Assembly (NCBI GenBank): GCA_007115705.1
Contig: QXEO01000143.1
Location: 1,172,072-1,236,071, forward strand
DNA length: 64,000 nucleotides
DNA from: Dactylis glomerata
Taxonomy: Eukaryota; Streptophyta; Magnoliopsida; Poales; Poaceae
Direction: 5' to 3'
The notes beneath the pieces were generated by a model that saw only the letters and a program-made list of their open reading frames with translations, did not search any database and was not told where the DNA came from. Within the stretch, counting starts at the first letter, position 1; every line of letters starts with the position of its first letter. A program made the translations under genes and the position numbers. This document shows positions 44,446 through 56,504 of this stretch, in pieces.

Positions 44446-46146
44446 TGATGGCACGGTGATGGTGGTGTGAAAGCTTCTTCTTTAATACACGGCAATGGCG
44501 ACAGAAAACTTCTGTGCCGGGTTGACGTGGGAATATGTAGTAAATGACCGGCCAGTTGGAAAATCCCAAGAGAAGGTTTTGATGAATATAGCAGCAAGTT
44601 TTCCCTCAGTTATGAAACCAAGGTTATCAATCCAGTAGGAGGTTGAATACGACTGAATGTGATGCCCACTAGTTGCGTGATGCTCTAACAAGGGCGCCGT
44701 TAACGATAACTTGTTAGCACGTCTTCAACCAGTAGCAACGCGGAACCTGCACACAACACAACCAAATACTTTGTTCCTAACTTACGATGAGGTTGTCAAT
44801 CTCACCGGTTTGCTTGAAACGAAGGGTATGAGCGTATCGAGTGGAAAATAGTAGTAGTATGCGAGTAAAGTAAACAGGTGATAGCAATATAAAGGAAATA
44901 GGACCGGGGTCCACAGTTCACTAGCGGTGTCTCTCCATAAGATAAAATAATACATGTTGGGTAAACAAATTACAGTTGGGCAATTGATAGAATAAAGACA
45001 ACGTGCATGTCGAGAGGATCACTATGAGATTTACTCTAGGCATTACAACAAGATACATAGACCGCCATCCAACTGCATCTATGACTAATAATCCACTTGT
45101 GGAGAATCAATCCGAGAACTTCACAAGTATTAAGTTACGAACAACAGATAACTGCATTAAGCAAAGTGTGTAATGTAAACAAAGCATATGCCCTAGAGCA
45201 TATGAATGTTATTTCCCCCTAGTAGCAACAGCACATCTACAACCTTAGAGGTTTATGTCACTCCCCCAGATTAAATAGAGGCAAGAACCCACTATCGAGC
45301 ATAAATACCCCCTCTTGGAGTTACTAGCAACTACTCGGCCAAGATAGCTACTAACAACGGAGAGCATGCAAGATCATAAACAACATAGAGATAACATAAG
45401 ATAATATCTAGTACATCAACTCAATCATAACACCAATATTCATCGGATCCCAACAAACACAACATGTAGAATTACATAACGGTAATCTCGATCATGTAAG
45501 GCAGCTCACGAGATCTAAACATGAAGCACATGGTGAAGAAGACAACTATCTAGCTACTGCTATGGACCCATAGTCCAAGGTAGACTACTCACTCATCGCG
45601 CCGGAGGCAAGCATGGCAATGAAGAAGACCTCCGGTGGTGATTCCCCTCTCCGGCAGGGTGCCGGGAAGAGCTTCTGGACCCTCCCGATCTTCGGGTCAA
45701 TGGCGGCGGCGGATCACGATGTGTTCTGGAAAAGTGATCGGGTCTTTAGGTTTTTCCCGTCGGGGGGTCCTTATAGGCGAAGGGGGGGCGTCAGAGGTGG
45801 ACCAGGGGGCCCACACCACCAGGGGGCGCGGGCCAGCCCTAGGCCACGCCGCCCTATGGTGTGGCAGCCCTCTGGCTCGGCTCCGTCTCCTCTTCAGTCT
45901 TCTGGAAACTCCGTGAAATATCTGGACGTCTGGCTTTTGTTTCGTCCAATTCCAAGAATATTTCCTGTGTAACATTTCTGAAACACAAAAATAGCAGAAA
46001 ACAAGGAACTAACACTGTGGCATCTCGTTAATAGGTTAGTTCCGGAAAATGCATAAAAATGCCACGAAGTGTAACAGAACACTAAGCAAATGGTGTAAAA
46101 ACAAGCATGGAGGATCAAAAATTATGGATACGTTGGAGACGTATCA
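44446..46146 (-). repeat. 3' LTR of Gypsy element B
   Basis: Partner of 49653-51355, with roughly 2% differences by eye. TATA box (CCTTATAGG-type) at about 45768-45777. Confidence 0.94.
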
Positions 46147-48759
46147 GCATCCCTAAGCTTAACTCCTGCTCGTCCTCGAGTAGGTAAGTGATAACAAAAG
46201 AAATAATTTTTGAGGTGACATGCACCTACACAATCTTGATCATCTATGTAAGCGTGGTGTGCTGGGATCAAAAGAACTTAAAACATGGGCATGAAAGATA
46301 TAATCTTGATAGAAGAAACTTAGCAACCATGTTATAACATGAAAAAGAACACAAACAAAAGATCATGAAAATGAAACAATGAAAGTCAAATGTGTGTTCA
46401 AATCATATGAAAAAACATACAAATGGTTTTCAGCTTATCCTTCATGAGAGAGCAAAACATAAATGCATAGGACACCTTCAAGTTTAAGAGGGCGACTAGA
46501 TACAAGTAATTTAAGAACAAGTAAAACCAACAATATGAATCAATCAATAAAAACTTTGGGACAATGCACATTATACTCAGAATGACAACTATGCTCTCTT
46601 AATGGTGCATAAAGATAGAAAGTGGAGACTCAACATAAAAGTAAAAGAAAGGCCCTTCGCGGAGGGAAGCAGTGATTAAATATGTGCTAGAGCTTTTCAT
46701 TTGTAAAACAGAGATAAAACTTGGGTTTTGAGAGGTGGTTGCTTTTGTCAACGACTAGCAATGGGGTCTTACTATCTTCCATAATAAACAAGTGAGAGCG
46801 GTTCCGAGTTCTTTGAAAATTTGGCACATTGGTGCTCTTTTATAAAGCTTTGGCACTCCTCCCCACCTTTTTTCCTTTCTCAAACCATGGCTAACCGATT
46901 CCATCGGGTGCCCACCAACATTCACATACCATGGAGGAGTGCCTTTTTTCTTTTCTTTTAAAATTAGATTGGAATGGTCTGACCAGCTCTCATGCAAAAT
47001 TAATGACGAGCAGATAAAGCTGCCTAGTCGAGGGATACTTAATTTAATATGGAAGATAGCAATTCCGACCACTACGTCCCCATGAGCTAAACACAGTGGC
47101 ACAAAATAAGAAGTAGTTGAAAGTTTTGAAAGGTAACACATTTAAATTTACTTTGGAATGGCTTACAAATACCATGCATAGGAATTTATAGTGGACACAA
47201 TGGCAAACTTGGTTTTTAGGAGTTAGATGCACGAGTAGAGCTCATACTCATTACAAAATGAAGGCTAGCAAAGGACTAGGAGCGACCAACTAAGAGAGCA
47301 ATAATGGCCATAATCATGCAAAGCGACAAAGCGTCATCAAAAGAAGCATAAGATGGCATCAAAAGTCAAAAACTAAATGATCATAGAGGCAATGGCGACT
47401 TTGTATGAGTCTAACATGTGTGAGCATGCGCCAAGTCAACCCAAATAAAGCATCAAAGGAGAAAACAAAAATAATGCTTCCAAATAATTAAAACAATGCA
47501 TGATTTTTTCAAAGGCTCATTAAGCTATCTCAGTTATTTGAGACAAGTCATGCTACAGCAAAACCACTAAGCATGCTATCAAAAAGACATCAAGCGCGAC
47601 ATGCAAAAGCCTAGGCCGTAGTCTACACAAACTCCTTCTTGTACCACATTTTTGCATAAAGTTTTTTCTCTTTTCCAACACCATTCAGACTTTTTATAAA
47701 CAACTCTTTTGATGAAAACCAATATGGACCAGAGGCAAAAATACACCTTGATAAAAAGATATAACAAGATCTGAACACAAATCAAGGTGAAAATCGAAAG
47801 CTAAACGCAGTTCTAGAAAAAGAGAACACTCGTGGAAACGAATAGAGTGAAAAAATGGAGTGTTCTTGGCAAATGAAGAGCAAGGCAACTTCTCCAAAAG
47901 AAATTTGTTGGGGTCCAACCATTTATTGCAGCAAACAAAACTAAACAAAACTAAAAACTAAAACAACTGACGCTGAAAGAAAAACGCATAATGCATGAAG
48001 CAATAAAAATATAGTGTGTTGAAAGGTGACCTGATTTTTGCCGATGAAGAAAGGGTGCCTCGGGGGCATCCCCAAGATTTGACGCTTGTACTTCTTGGAT
48101 ATTTCTTGGGGTGACATGGGCATTCCCAAGCTTGATTTTTGTCCATTCTTCAACTCATCTCATCATTCTCCGATCCCTACACTTGAAAACTTCCTTCATA
48201 CAAAACTAAACACAAATCTATTAGCAACATTAGTGTAAGCATAACATTGAATCAACCCCTTTTGCTTCAGGTTTCAACTCAAAACCACCACATATAAAGT
48301 ACATACTACTGTAGCAACTTCCCCAAAAGTTCCGTGATAAAAAGAACTCAAAAAGAAAACGATAAAGCGGCAAACACAAATATTGGCAGAAATCTATCAA
48401 AACAGAACAGCTGTCAAAGGTCGAATTTTTAGAGGGTTTTCTGTTGCTCAAATCAAAAACTGTTTAACTAATGAAAGTTTGGATATAACCTGGGACATAT
48501 GCACAGAGAATTTTCATAAATTTTTACGGTGCAGCACCGAAAACTGTTTCAGGACAGCAACATCCCCAAATCTTACCTCGCTCAAATTAGAGGCTTCTCT
48601 TGGCACAAAAACGAAATAAAAAGGATAAGGAGAGGTCATTACAGTAGTAATAACTTCCAAAACTCAAATAAAAGAAAAAGAACTGAAAGTAAAAATATTG
48701 GGTTATCTCCCAAGAGTGCTTTTCTTTAACGCCTTTGAGCTAGGCGCAGAAAGTGCGAA
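46147..48759 (-). other. Non-coding interior of Gypsy element B
   Basis: No gene. The part 46680-47290 is homologous to 60630-61275 of element C (reverse complement), although C has a different LTR. The block 47190-47340 is also present in element A. Confidence 0.75.
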
Positions 48760-49464
48760 TCAAGTAATATCAAGTGATGAAGCATCAAGCTCATCACTTA
48801 CCACACTAGGTACTTTAGAGGTTCTCGAAGATGATTCAACCTGCAAGTCACTCTTAGTTGAACTAAAAGTCTTACCAATCTTAAAAACATGCTGCGGTTT
48901 AGGCACAGACACCTTGGGAACATACATAAATTTTTGCTCTTTTCCACCAAAAGCTTTCTCCTTCTTAAACTTAAGAGAAGAGAAAATTGAACTTAAAGTT
49001 TTCATGGACTCCTCTAGTTTCCCAATCCTAAGGTTTTGATTATCAAGAGTAGTACTAGCTTCTAAAACGGTGATTCTCTTACCGATACTTTCTATCAATT
49101 CATTAACTCGGCTAGCGTCATCGAGGATATTTGGCAAACTTTTTTGTAAAGAGCCTACTTTTTCTATAACTTCCTCCAAAGTGACCTCAGTTTTAACAAC
49201 ATGAATAGGTGGTACTCCCACTAAACTTTCAATTAAAGTGCATGCTTCAAGAGCGGGAGTACCCAGAAAATTACCTCCTGCAAGAGTATCAAGAACGTAC
49301 CTATACCAACTAGTTATACCAACATAAAAATTTCTAAGGAGGATCATGGTAGAATGCTTCTTTGTACACCTATGATGAGAATTGCTAATATGGTACCAAG
49401 CATCTTTCAAGCTTTCTCCCCCTTGTTGCTTAAAAGTACGAACTTCAACTTCAAGATTACTCAT
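48760..49464 (-). CDS. Gag-like ORF of Gypsy element B (234 aa)
   Basis: Starting at the ATG at 49464, soon after the primer site, the frame encodes a gag-like N-terminus (KQQGGESLKDAWYHI, SWYRYVLDTLAGGNFLG) found in Ty3/Gypsy capsid proteins. A coiled-coil-like helix (about residues 95-160) follows and then a basic Ser/Thr-rich tail that ends DASSLDIT, shared with the ORF of element A. No zinc knuckle or protease follows. A longer frame runs on upstream through the primer site into the LTR but is not the likely start. The product might be packaged by proteins of related elements; that is inference. Confidence 0.65.
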   Translation of the reverse strand: MSNLEVEVRTFKQQGGESLKDAWYHISNSHHRCTKKHSTMILLRNFYVGITSWYRYVLDTLAGGNFLGTPALEACTLIESLVGVPPIHVVKTEVTLEEVIEKVGSLQKSLPNILDDASRVNELIESIGKRITVLEASTTLDNQNLRIGKLEESMKTLSSIFSSLKFKKEKAFGGKEQKFMYVPKVSVPKPQHVFKIGKTFSSTKSDLQVESSSRTSKVPSVVSDELDASSLDIT

Positions 49465-49624
49465 TTTAACAAGACTAAAAGCAAGCAAGTAAAAACAACT
49501 ACTAAGGATACTAATTTTTTTGGGTTTTTGATAAAACGATGCAAGTAAAAATAAAGTAAAAGCAAAACTTAAAACAAAGTAAAGGATGTGCGTGCGAAAC
49601 TCCCCTTGCAGAAGTCTTCTTTCC

Positions 49625-49642
49625 TCCCCGGCAACGGCGCCA
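49625..49642 (-). other. Primer binding site of Gypsy element B
   Basis: Minus strand TGGCGCCGTTGCCGGGGA, tRNA-Asp type, about 10 bases inside the LTR end at 49653. Confidence 0.82.
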
Positions 49643-49652
49643 GAAAACTTGT

Positions 49653-51355
49653 TGATAGCACGGTGATGATGATGTGAAAGCTTCTTCTTTAATACATGGC
49701 AACGGCGATAGAAAACTTCTGTGCCGGGTTGACGTGGGAATATGTAGTAAATGACCGGCCAGTTGGAAAACCCCACGAGAAGGTTTTGATGAATATAGCA
49801 GCAAGTTTTCCCTCAGTTATGAAACCAAGGTTATCAATCCAGTAGGAGGTTGAATACGACTGATGGTGATGCCCACTAGTTGCATGATGCTCTAACAAGG
49901 GCGCCGTTAACGATAACTTGTTAGCGCATCTTCAATCAGTAGCAACGCGGAACCTGCACACAACACAACCAAATACTTTGTTCCCAACTTACGATGAGGT
50001 TGTCAATCTCACCGGTTTGCTTCAAACAAAGGGTATGAGCGTATCGAGTGGAAAACAGTAGTAGTATGCGAGTAAAGTAAACAGGCGATAGCAATATAAA
50101 GGAAATAGGACCGGGGTCCACAGTTCACTAGCAGTGTCTCTCCATAAGATAAAATAATACATGCTGGGTAAACAAATTACAGTTGGGCAATTGATAGAAT
50201 AAAGACAACGTGCATGTCGAGAGGATCACTATGAGATTTACTCTGGGCATTCCAACAAGATACATAGACCGCCATCCAACTACATCTATGACTAATAATC
50301 CACTTGTGGCGAATCAATCCGAGAACTCCACAAGTATTAAGTTGCGAACAACAGATAACTGCATTAAGCAAAGTGTGTAATGTAAACAAAGCATATGCCC
50401 TCGAGCATATGAATGTTGTTTTCCCCCTAGTAGCAACAGCACATCTACAACCTTAGAGGTTTATGTCACTCCCCCAGATTAAATAGAGGCAAGAACCCAC
50501 TATCGAACATAAATACCCCCTCTTGGAGTTACTAGCAACTACTCGGCCAAGATAGATACTAACAACGGAGAGCATGCAAGATCATAAACAATATAGAGAT
50601 AACATAAGATAATATCTGGTACATCAACTCAATCATAACACCAATATTCATCGGATCCCAACAAACACAACATGTAGAATTACATAACGGTGATCTCGAC
50701 AATGTAAGGCAGCTCACGAGATCTAAACATGAAGCACATGGTGGAGAAGACAACCATCTAGCTACTGCTATGGACCCATAGTCCAAGGTAGACTACTCAC
50801 TCATCGCGCCGGAGGCAAGCATGGCGATGAAGAAGACCTCCGGTGGCGATTCCCCTCTCCGGCAGGGTGCCGGGAAGAGCTTCTGGACCCTCCCGATCTT
50901 CGGGTCAACAGCGGCGGCGGATCGCGATGTGTTCTGGAAAAGTGATCGGGTCTTTAGGTTTTTCCCGTCGGGGGGTCCTTATAGGCGAAGGGGCGGCGTC
51001 AGAGGTGGACCAGGGGGCCCACACCACCAGGGGCGCGCGGGCCAGCCCTAGGCCGCGCCGCCCTATGCTGTGGCCGCCCTCTGGCTCGGCTCCGTCTCCT
51101 CTTCAGTCTTCTGGAAACTCCGTGAAATATCTGGACGTCTGGCTTTTGTTTCGTCCAATTCCGAGAATATTTCCTGTGTAACATTTCTGAAACACAAAAA
51201 CAACAGAAAATAGGGAACTGGCACTGTGGCATCTCGTTAATAGGCTAGTTCCAGAAAATGCATAAAAATGCCACGAAGTGTAACAAAACACTAAGCAAAT
51301 GGTGTAAAAACAAGCATGGAGCATCAAAAATTATGGATACAATGGAGACGTATCA
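49653..51355 (-). repeat. 5' LTR of Gypsy element B
   Basis: Starts on the minus strand with TGATACGTCTCC at 51355. TATA box (CCTTATAGG type) at about 50977-50985. Confidence 0.94.
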
Positions 51356-51360
51356 GGATG

Positions 51361-52090
51361 CCGTGGTCGACGTCGTGGTCGGGGTTGCCGGTCTCGAGGT
51401 AGCCGCACGTGAAGCCGCGGGCGCAAAGAAGGTGCCATGGTGATGATGACGGAAGCGCGTCGAGGGCAGTCGTCAAGGATGATGATGCCAAAGTCGATGC
51501 ACTCCGAGCCATCAAGGACGAGGTGCATCCATAGTTGTGCTAGAACTAGGCGCACGTCCGAGGCGTAGGCAAACTGCGGTTTTGCCAGAACCGAGTACGC
51601 AAGAAGAATCATCGGTGACATGGTCGAGGCAGTCGTAGGAGTAGATGCCGAAGAAGACGTTGTCGAGGCCGATGAAGACGAGGCGCCGATCCGAACTTGG
51701 CAGGCACGGGGATGCGTCGGGGACAAAGGCACGCGGCGGTGTTGCCAGCACCGAGCATGCGTAGAGCGGGACCAGTATGAACTTCATGCCATTTCAAGGG
51801 ATTAGCTGACGAGGCTCCACAGTGGTTGCGAGACGCAGAGCGGTGAAAAGGGGCCAAAGCCGTCGGCGATTGTAGGAGTAGACTTGTCGAGGACGAGTCG
51901 ATGACGCTGGCGACGAAGTCGTAGTGGACAAAGATGACGGTGTAGGCGGCAGGAACAGCGATGGCCAGAAGTCGCCGCGCACGTAACTTGTAGAGGCGTG
52001 GCGGCAGTACTCGAAGTAGGCGAGGAAGAACCCGGCGGTTGACGAAGACCTTGCACGGACGTGGTGACCCGCGCCGTGTGAGGCGGCGCA
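51361..52090 (-). other. Element E interior, middle piece
   Basis: GC-rich with many GTCGTCG and GACGAG words and open frames in several phases on the minus strand (for example 51609-52091). These frames lack any recognisable domain and overlap one another, so I do not call a gene. Confidence 0.55.
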
Positions 52091-53488
52091 TGATACGTCC
52101 AAAACGTATCTACTTTTCCGAACACTTTTGCTATTGTTTCTCCTCTAATTTATGTGTTTTGAATACAACTAACACGGATTGACGCTGTTTTCAGCAGAAT
52201 TGCTCTGGTGTCTCGTTTTTGTGCAGAAATTCAACTTCCAGTAAAAATTCGGGAAAAATCATGAAAAATCCTATTTCACCAGAAGACCCACGGAGCCAGA
52301 AGACAGGAGGGAGAAGGGGCTCGAGGGGCTGTCACGCATAGGTGGCGCGGCCCAGCCCTGGCCGCGCCACCCCTGCGTGAGGGGGCCCCAGAACCCCTCT
52401 CGACCTCCCCTCTCGCGTACATATACCCCCTGACGACATAATATCAGGGAGACGGCGTTTTTCCCAGATAGACTTCCGCTGCGCCGCCGCCATCAGAAAC
52501 CGCAATTCGGAACCAGAAACTCCGTTCTGGCACCCTGCCGGGACGGGGATTCGGAGGAGATCTTCATCACCATCACCACCGACGCTCCTCCATCGACCAT
52601 CCATGACTCCCCCATCCATGTGTGAGTAATTCTCCCGCTGTAGGTGAGGGGATGGTAGGGATTGGATGAGATTGTTCATGTAATTTGATATAAGATTGAT
52701 AGGGCATAGTGCCTAGTATCTTTATTTAGTGCCTATGACATTGTTGCAACTTGTTGTGCTTAATGCTTGTCACTTTGGGCCCGAGTGCCATGATTTCAGA
52801 TCTGAACATGTTATTATTTCTATGATGATACTTGTTGTTTATGGTCTTACCTACAAGTTGTATACACATATTGTTGTCCGGAACCCGAGGCCCCAAAGTG
52901 ACAGAAATTGGGATAACCGGAGGGGATGGCTATGATGTGAGGATCACATGTGTTCACCGAGTGCTAATGCTTTGCTCTGGTACTCTATGAAAAGGAGTAC
53001 CTTAATTACCAGTAGTTTCCCTTGAGGCCCTGCTGCAACAGGCTGGTAGGACAAAAGATGTCGTGCAAGTTTCTCCTTGTGAGCACGTACGACTATATAC
53101 GGAACACATGCCTATGATTGTTTGTACTAGGATGCTTTATCATTATTTATCTGCAATGCCCATGTCTCATTGATTTCATGAATTATCTTATCCATGCAAC
53201 GCCCGTAATCCATCCCTATGCCTACAGTATTTGTTTCCTACTGTTTACAACTGTTACTATTACCGCTGCTATTTTACTACTGCTGTTACTATTTCACTAC
53301 TGTCACCGCTATAAAACTGTTGCTACTGATAAACCACTGCGAGCAAGACTATTTCCAGGTGCAGCTGAATTGACAACTCATCTGTTAAGGCTTACATATA
53401 TTCTTTGGCTCCCCTTGTGTCGAATCAATAAATTTGAGTAATACTTCCCTCGAAGACTGTTGCGATCCCCTATACTTGTGGGTCATCA
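52091..53488 (+). repeat. 5' LTR of Gypsy element C
   Basis: Contains an AT-rich ACATATACC promoter-like box near 52419-52427 and a GC hairpin (GGTGGCGCGG / CCGCGCCACC) at 52341-52371. Confidence 0.95.
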
Positions 53489-53499
53489 AGACTATTTTC

Positions 53500-53517
53500 T
53501 GGCGCCGTTGCCGGGGA
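53500..53517 (+). other. Primer binding site of Gypsy element C
   Basis: TGGCGCCGTTGCCGGGGA, tRNA-Asp type, 11 bases after the LTR end at 53488. Confidence 0.85.
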
Positions 53518-53576
53518 GCATAGCTTTATTTATAAGTTCACTTGGTATTCATATTGTTCGCTGCAATCCTTTCATC

Positions 53577-56239
53577 ATGGGTAAACCTCGTGATGGAAAA
53601 GTTCCTATATTGCCATCCACTACAAGAAGAGGTACGACTCTCAACACCTCTGTTGCTCTTGATTCGCCATCTGTTATGAGTAAGTGGCTTACACCACCAC
53701 ACTCACACGCTACTGCTACTACTTCTGCTGAGATTGAAAATGCCACTGATAATTTAGATGATGCTTCCACTGTGCTTGATGAAAGAGGTTCACTAGGTTC
53801 CTTTTTAGATGCTACTATTGCTAGAGCTAAGTTGGGAAACACCACTGTTACACCTGTTAGTTCACCTGATTCTAGGGAATGTCCTAGTGATGATTATGAT
53901 GATGATGCTTACATTGAGCTTAATGATGATTTTATTGCAGAAGCACGTGCTGCTCGTAATGCAGGTAATGTTAAAGAACTTCTTGCCAGACGTTCTGTTA
54001 GATATAATTTGTCTCCTGATCCTAAGTTTGCTGCTTCTCCTATAAATATTAGAGACAAGGATTATGATTTCTCTTTGGATTTATCTTACATATCTATTGT
54101 TGAGAAAACTCCCTTTTGTGGTACTAAAGATGAGAGTGCTATGGAGCACATGAATGAGCTTTCTACTTTGAGTAATTTGTTTTCTGATGATATTAAGCTC
54201 CGCACTTACTTTGTTGCTAAGATTTTTCCTTTCTCGTTAAAGATGCTGCTAAAATTTGGTTTAATAGCTTGTCTCTTGGATCTCTTACTAGTCCTATTGC
54301 TTTGGTTAATGCTTTCTTTCAGAAATATTTTCCCGCTAGTGCTCAACATGCTGCTGTGCAGAAAATCTTTGATTTTGAACAGGAAAAAGGAGAGATATTG
54401 CCTGAATCTTGGACAAGGTTTTGTTCTTTAATTAGAGCTTTGCCTAAAGAACCATTGCCTAAAAATGAACTCCTTGACATATTTTATAATGGACTAACGG
54501 ATGAATCTAAGTCATATTTGGATAGTTGTGCTGGTTGTGTTTTTAGGGAAAGAACTCCGACTGAAGCTGAAGAATTAATGGCTAAAATAAGCCGGAATCA
54601 TGATGATTGGACTTTAGTTGAGCCAACACCAGCACCAACTCCTGCGCCATCTACAGAGCCTACACCGAAGAAGAGAGGGATGATTGAATTAAATGATGAA
54701 GTTATGAAGGAAGCTAAGAAATCTCTTAAGGAGAAAGGTATTAAGGCCGAAGATGTGAAGAATTTACCTCCTATAGAAGAATTATGTAAGCCAATCCCTC
54801 ACTCATCTACCATTGAGGTACACTCTCTCCAACGCTTTGATGAAAGAGATATTCCTTATACTAAACCTCCTGATCAATGTTTAGATGAGTTTGATAATTT
54901 TATTGTTAAGCAAGAAAATTTTAATAGAATGGTGCATAATCATTTGTTGGAAAATTTTAGAGCTATTAAAAAGTTGCAGGATATTGTGGAGAGAACCGCC
55001 AATGATGTAAAGATACTTGCTAAACATTTTCAAATGGTTCAAACACAAATTGATCAGCTTACCAAGGTGCAAAAAGACATGCTAGTTAATGCTGCAAGAG
55101 AGAAGCAAGCATGTGAAATACGCACAAGAAGTGGTGCTGCTACTCAAGACCCATTATATCCTGAAGGACATCCTAAGAGGGTCGAGCAAGATTCTCAACG
55201 AACTGCAAGTGATGATATCCCTTCCAAGAAGAAGAAGAAGAAGAAGAAGCATAAAACAACCGCAGAATCCTCTGATGCAGGTAAAGATCCTAACAGTATT
55301 TCTATTTCTGATGCTGAAACTGAACCAGGAGATGCTTCCGATAAAGAAGAGGATAAAGAAGAAGTTGAAGAGGAACCGGAAAAGAGTGATAAAAATGCAA
55401 AGTACACCAAAGAAGACTTCATTGCCAACAAGCATGGTAAAGAGAGGGAACCTTGGGTACAGAAACCAATGCCTTTTCCTAGTAAGAAACACAAGTCCAA
55501 GGAAGAAGAACACTACAACAGGTTTTGTGAATGGATGAGACCTTTATTTTTGCAAATTCCTTTGACTGATGCTATTAGAATGCCTCCTTATGCAAAGTAT
55601 ATGAAAGATATTGTCACTAACAAAAGGAAAATTCCTAGTGAGGAAATTTCCACACTACTTGCTAACTATTCTTTTGATGGTAAAGTTCCAGAGAAGCTTG
55701 GAGATCCAGGTATACCTACTATTCCTTGCTCCATTAAAAATAACTATGTTAGAACTGCTTTATGTGATTTGGGAGCTAGAGTTAGTGTAATGCCTTTTTC
55801 TCTTTATAAGAGACTTGATTTAGAAAAATTAGTATCAACTGATATATCTTTGCAGATGGCTGATAAGTCTACTACTATTCCTATTGGTATATGTGAAAAT
55901 ATTCTCGTTCAAGTTGCTAACAGTTGTTTAATATTAACTGATTTTGTTGTGTTGGAAATGCCTGAAGATGATAATATGTCTATTATTCTTGGGAGACCTT
56001 TTCTAAACACTGCAGGTGCTGTTATTAATTGCAATCAAGGAAAAGTTACTTTTAATGTTAATGACAAAGAATATACGGTTTATTTTCCCAAGAAGATTGA
56101 TAGGAAGATTGCTCTAAGTTCAAATAAGCGTGTTGAGACCATCAAAGTTGGTCAAATTATTTGTTCTGAGCGAAAGCCCAAGGAAGAATATCAAATTGTT
56201 ATGGTTGGGACGATACCTATCAAAGTTGAGGTAACATAA
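53577..56239 (+). pseudogene. Gag and protease of Gypsy element C, with a frameshift
   Basis: The frame starting at 53577 (MGKPRDGKVP) encodes an acidic N-terminal region and runs to about 54240, where the gag domain continues in another frame (KDAAKIWFNSL onward) to 56239. A single-base loss in an A-rich run near 54236-54243 explains the shift. The gag domain (about 54245-54620) is followed by a Pro/Thr linker, a Lys-rich block (about 55227-55250, mostly AAG codons), and a retropepsin-like domain with LCDLGARVSVMP and IILGRPFL (about 55750-56010). In plant Athila proteases Leu or Thr follows the catalytic Asp, so the site may be functional. The frame ends after the protease; no polymerase follows. 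Confidence 0.88.
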
Positions 56240-56504
56240 GCATTAAGTGAAGTGCAAAGTTTTGCCTCATAAAAAGTTAGTTTGGTAACAAGACTTGATC
56301 AACCATGTTAACAAAGTGATTTTATATGAACGAAACTTCGTTTTCACCGCATCTACTCCACCTTACTTGTATTTACTTTCATCAAAATGTTATTCCTTCA
56401 GTTTAGTTACATGATTAAGAGTATCTCAGAGCTGCTGCATGCTTGGTTTTGATTTGCTTGAAATCTTTTCATCTAAGTTTTTCTGAGTTTTATCGATATG
56501 CCAA
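56240..56504 (+). other. Element C spacer between protease and the solo LTR
   Basis: No gene. The last five bases (GCCAA, 56500-56504) are the target duplication of solo LTR D. Confidence 0.7.

Larger units (their letters stand above)
44446..51355 (-). mobile_element. Gypsy-type element B, complete, non-autonomous, nested in element E
   Basis: LTRs at 44446-46146 and 49653-51355 (1701 and 1703 bp) start TGATGGCACGG / TGATAGCACGG and end ACGTATCA on the plus strand. The five flanking bases GGATG at 44441-44445 and 51356-51360 are identical, a perfect target duplication. A tRNA-Asp-type primer site (49625-49642) and polypurine block (AAGCTTAGGGATGC on the minus strand, about 46147-46160) set the minus orientation. 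The interior has one gag-like ORF and no pol. Large parts of LTR and interior are homologous to element A, so both belong to one superfamily of Triticeae Athila-clade non-autonomous elements. Confidence 0.95.

Noticed and set aside
51609..52091. 160-codon Arg/Ser/Pro-rich frame on the minus strand
   Set aside because: Low-complexity, GC-rich part of element E with overlapping open frames and no domain.
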